DNA of 64,000 nucleotides from Heliobacterium chlorum (GTDB lineage: Bacteria > Bacillota > Desulfitobacteriia > Heliobacteriales > Heliobacteriaceae). The position numbers were made by a program, and so were the translations under genes. This document shows positions 62,881-64,000 of the stretch, piece after piece; positions within the stretch are counted from its first letter, which is position 1; every line of letters begins with the position of its first letter. The notes under the pieces are model-generated. The model saw only the letters and a program-made list of their open reading frames with translations, was not told the DNA's origin and searched no databases. The stretch spans positions 62,001 to 126,000 of the forward strand of contig NZ_JACVHF010000006.1 of NCBI RefSeq assembly GCF_014502795.1. Direction: 5' to 3'.

Positions 62881-64000
62881 TCACTTTACTGGATTAAACT
62901 CCTCGGGCTTTGCTTCGCTTCGGCCAAAATGATGTAAGATCGCCTGAACGGTGCGCTCGCTGGCCTTTCCATCGCCGTAGGGATTGACGGCGTTGGCCAT
63001 AGCGTCGTAGGCGCTCCGGTCTTCCAACAAGGTAAGTGTCTCCCGGATGATGGTCTCGGCGTCGGTGCCGACGAGTTTCACCGTACCGGCCACGACCGCC
63101 TCGGGCCGCTCGGTCGTATCCCGCAGAACGAGTACCGGTTTGCCTAAGGACGGGGCCTCTTCTTGCATGCCGCCCGAGTCAGTCAGGACAAGGGTGGCCC
63201 GGGCCATCAGGTTGACGAAGGGCTCATAATCCATCGGTTCCACGAGGTGGACGCGAGGGTGTTCGCCGAGGACTTCGCTGACGACGCGGCGGACTGCCGG
63301 GTTTTTGTGGACCGGGAAGATGATTTCCGCCTGAGGGCGGGATTCTAATACGGTATAGAGCGCCCGGTAGACTTGGCGCATCGGTTCGCCTAAGTTTTCC
63401 CGGCGGTGAGTCGTCACCAGCAGAATTTCCCGGTTTTTAAAATCAATTTTATTCAAGGCGGGGTCAATAAATTCATAATCTGGACGGACAGTCGCTAATA
63501 AAGCATCGATGACCGTGTTGCCCGTGATGTAGATGTTGTCTTCGGAAACGCCTTCTTGGCGAAGATTTTGTTGGGATGTGGAGGTCGGTGCGAAATGAAG
63601 GGTGGCGATGGCGCCGGTCAGTTTCCGGTTCATTTCTTCCGGGAAGGGGGAGTATTTATTATGGGTCCGCAATCCCGCTTCCACATGGCCGACGGCGATC
63701 TGCTGGTAGTAGGCCGCAAGGGACGCCACAAAGGTCGTCGTCGTGTCGCCGTGGACGAGGACCACATCGGGCCGCTCTGCTTCCAAAACCGGTTTCAGCC
63801 CCAGCAGTGCTTTCGATGTCACATCGTACAGGGTCTGTTCCGGAGCCATGATGTTCAAGTCGTGGTCCGGCGTGATCTGGAACAGTTTCAGCACTTGGTC
63901 GAGCATTTCCCGGTGCTGAGCCGTGACGGCCACTTTGGAGATGATCTGTTCCGGGTATCTTTCGAGGGCTTTGACCACCGGTGCCATTTTGATGGCTTCC
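62881..64000 (-). CDS. mnaA: UDP-N-acetylglucosamine 2-epimerase (non-hydrolysing), 5' end cut
   Basis: The enzyme interconverts UDP-GlcNAc and UDP-ManNAc, supplying ManNAc for TagA and secondary wall polymers. The window ends inside the N-terminal motif (EAIKMAPVVKAL, normally preceded by GTRPE), so only about the first dozen residues are missing. Visible motifs: VLVHGDTTTTFVASLAAYY, VGHVEAGLRTHNKYSPFPEEMNR, VTTHRRENLGEPM, FPVHKNPAVR, LTDSGGMQEEAPSLGKPVLVLRDTTERPEA and the C-terminal NPYGDGKASERTV. All UDP-binding and catalytic acidic and His blocks are present. In Bacillus mnaA also lies just upstream of the atp operon. Confidence 0.95.
   Translation of the reverse strand, partial: EAIKMAPVVKALERYPEQIISKVAVTAQHREMLDQVLKLFQITPDHDLNIMAPEQTLYDVTSKALLGLKPVLEAERPDVVLVHGDTTTTFVASLAAYYQQIAVGHVEAGLRTHNKYSPFPEEMNRKLTGAIATLHFAPTSTSQQNLRQEGVSEDNIYITGNTVIDALLATVRPDYEFIDPALNKIDFKNREILLVTTHRRENLGEPMRQVYRALYTVLESRPQAEIIFPVHKNPAVRRVVSEVLGEHPRVHLVEPMDYEPFVNLMARATLVLTDSGGMQEEAPSLGKPVLVLRDTTERPEAVVAGTVKLVGTDAETIIRETLTLLEDRSAYDAMANAVNPYGDGKASERTVQAILHHFGRSEAKPEEFNPVK

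Overview
The window comes from an endospore-forming, flagellated bacterium of the Bacillota, probably Clostridia. Evidence: spoIID, spoIIID, an MreB/Mbl homologue, flagellar rod genes, a Bacillus-type F1Fo ATP synthase operon and several SLH-domain surface proteins with a csaB homologue. Heliobacteria or a related family would fit, but nothing here names the genus. Almost every gene lies on the minus strand, so transcription mostly runs from position 64000 towards 1.

Conserved backbone, right part (44.2-64 kb, read right to left): mnaA/wecB (cut by the window edge), atpZ, atpI, atpBEFHAGDC, a small inserted block (MNT/HEPN pair and a B12-binding radical SAM protein), ywmB, murA, spoIID, spoIIID, mbl, galU, and two rod genes (flhO, flhP). 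From memory, Bacillus subtilis has the orders mnaA-atp, atpC-ywmB-murA-spoIID and spoIIID-mbl-flhO-flhP-fabZ. Backbone, left end (0-2.2 kb): tagO/wecA (cut by the edge), fabZ and a DUF4330 gene. The flhP-fabZ neighbourhood therefore seems to have been split by about 42 kb of cell-surface genes.

Surface region (2.2-44 kb). (a) 44.0-31.3 kb: a four-gene operon encoding a 1987-residue IPT/TIG-repeat protein and three SLH proteins. (b) 31.1-29.2 kb: csaB and tagA, behind a good sigma-A-type promoter. (c) 29.2-25.7 kb: an SLH-anchored subtilase, convergent with a plus-strand set of Asp-box/stalk surface protein, ECF sigma factor and membrane anti-sigma-like protein (22.6-25.7 kb). (d) 22.4-15.2 kb: a tandemly duplicated pair, [stalk-domain surface protein - short TolC-like protein] x2. 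(e) 15.0-13.8 kb: an AT-rich flagellin lysine methylase (FliB) homologue. (f) 13.6-10.8 kb: a glycosyltransferase and a MurJ-family flippase. (g) 10.3-5.7 kb: a 1507-residue secreted subtilase with many accessory domains. (h) 5.6-2.3 kb: an O-antigen-ligase-like polymerase/ligase and a divergent glycosyltransferase.

How the parts fit: TagO, MnaA and TagA are the classical enzymes for a GlcNAc-ManNAc lipid-linked unit. CsaB pyruvylates the secondary cell-wall polymer that SLH domains bind. The MurJ-like flippase, glycosyltransferases and WaaL-like protein could export or finish such a polymer. The SLH, TIG and stalk proteins would form the surface layer, the subtilases could process it, and the ECF/anti-sigma pair could sense its state. 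The most novel-looking part is the duplicated stalk/TolC-like module. Each stalk protein appears to be four tandem copies of a roughly 130-150-residue module followed by a two-unit copper-amine-oxidase-N-like stalk domain, and each is followed by a TolC homologue that seems to lack most of the outer-membrane barrel. No rRNA, tRNA, CRISPR array, transposase or integrase was seen.
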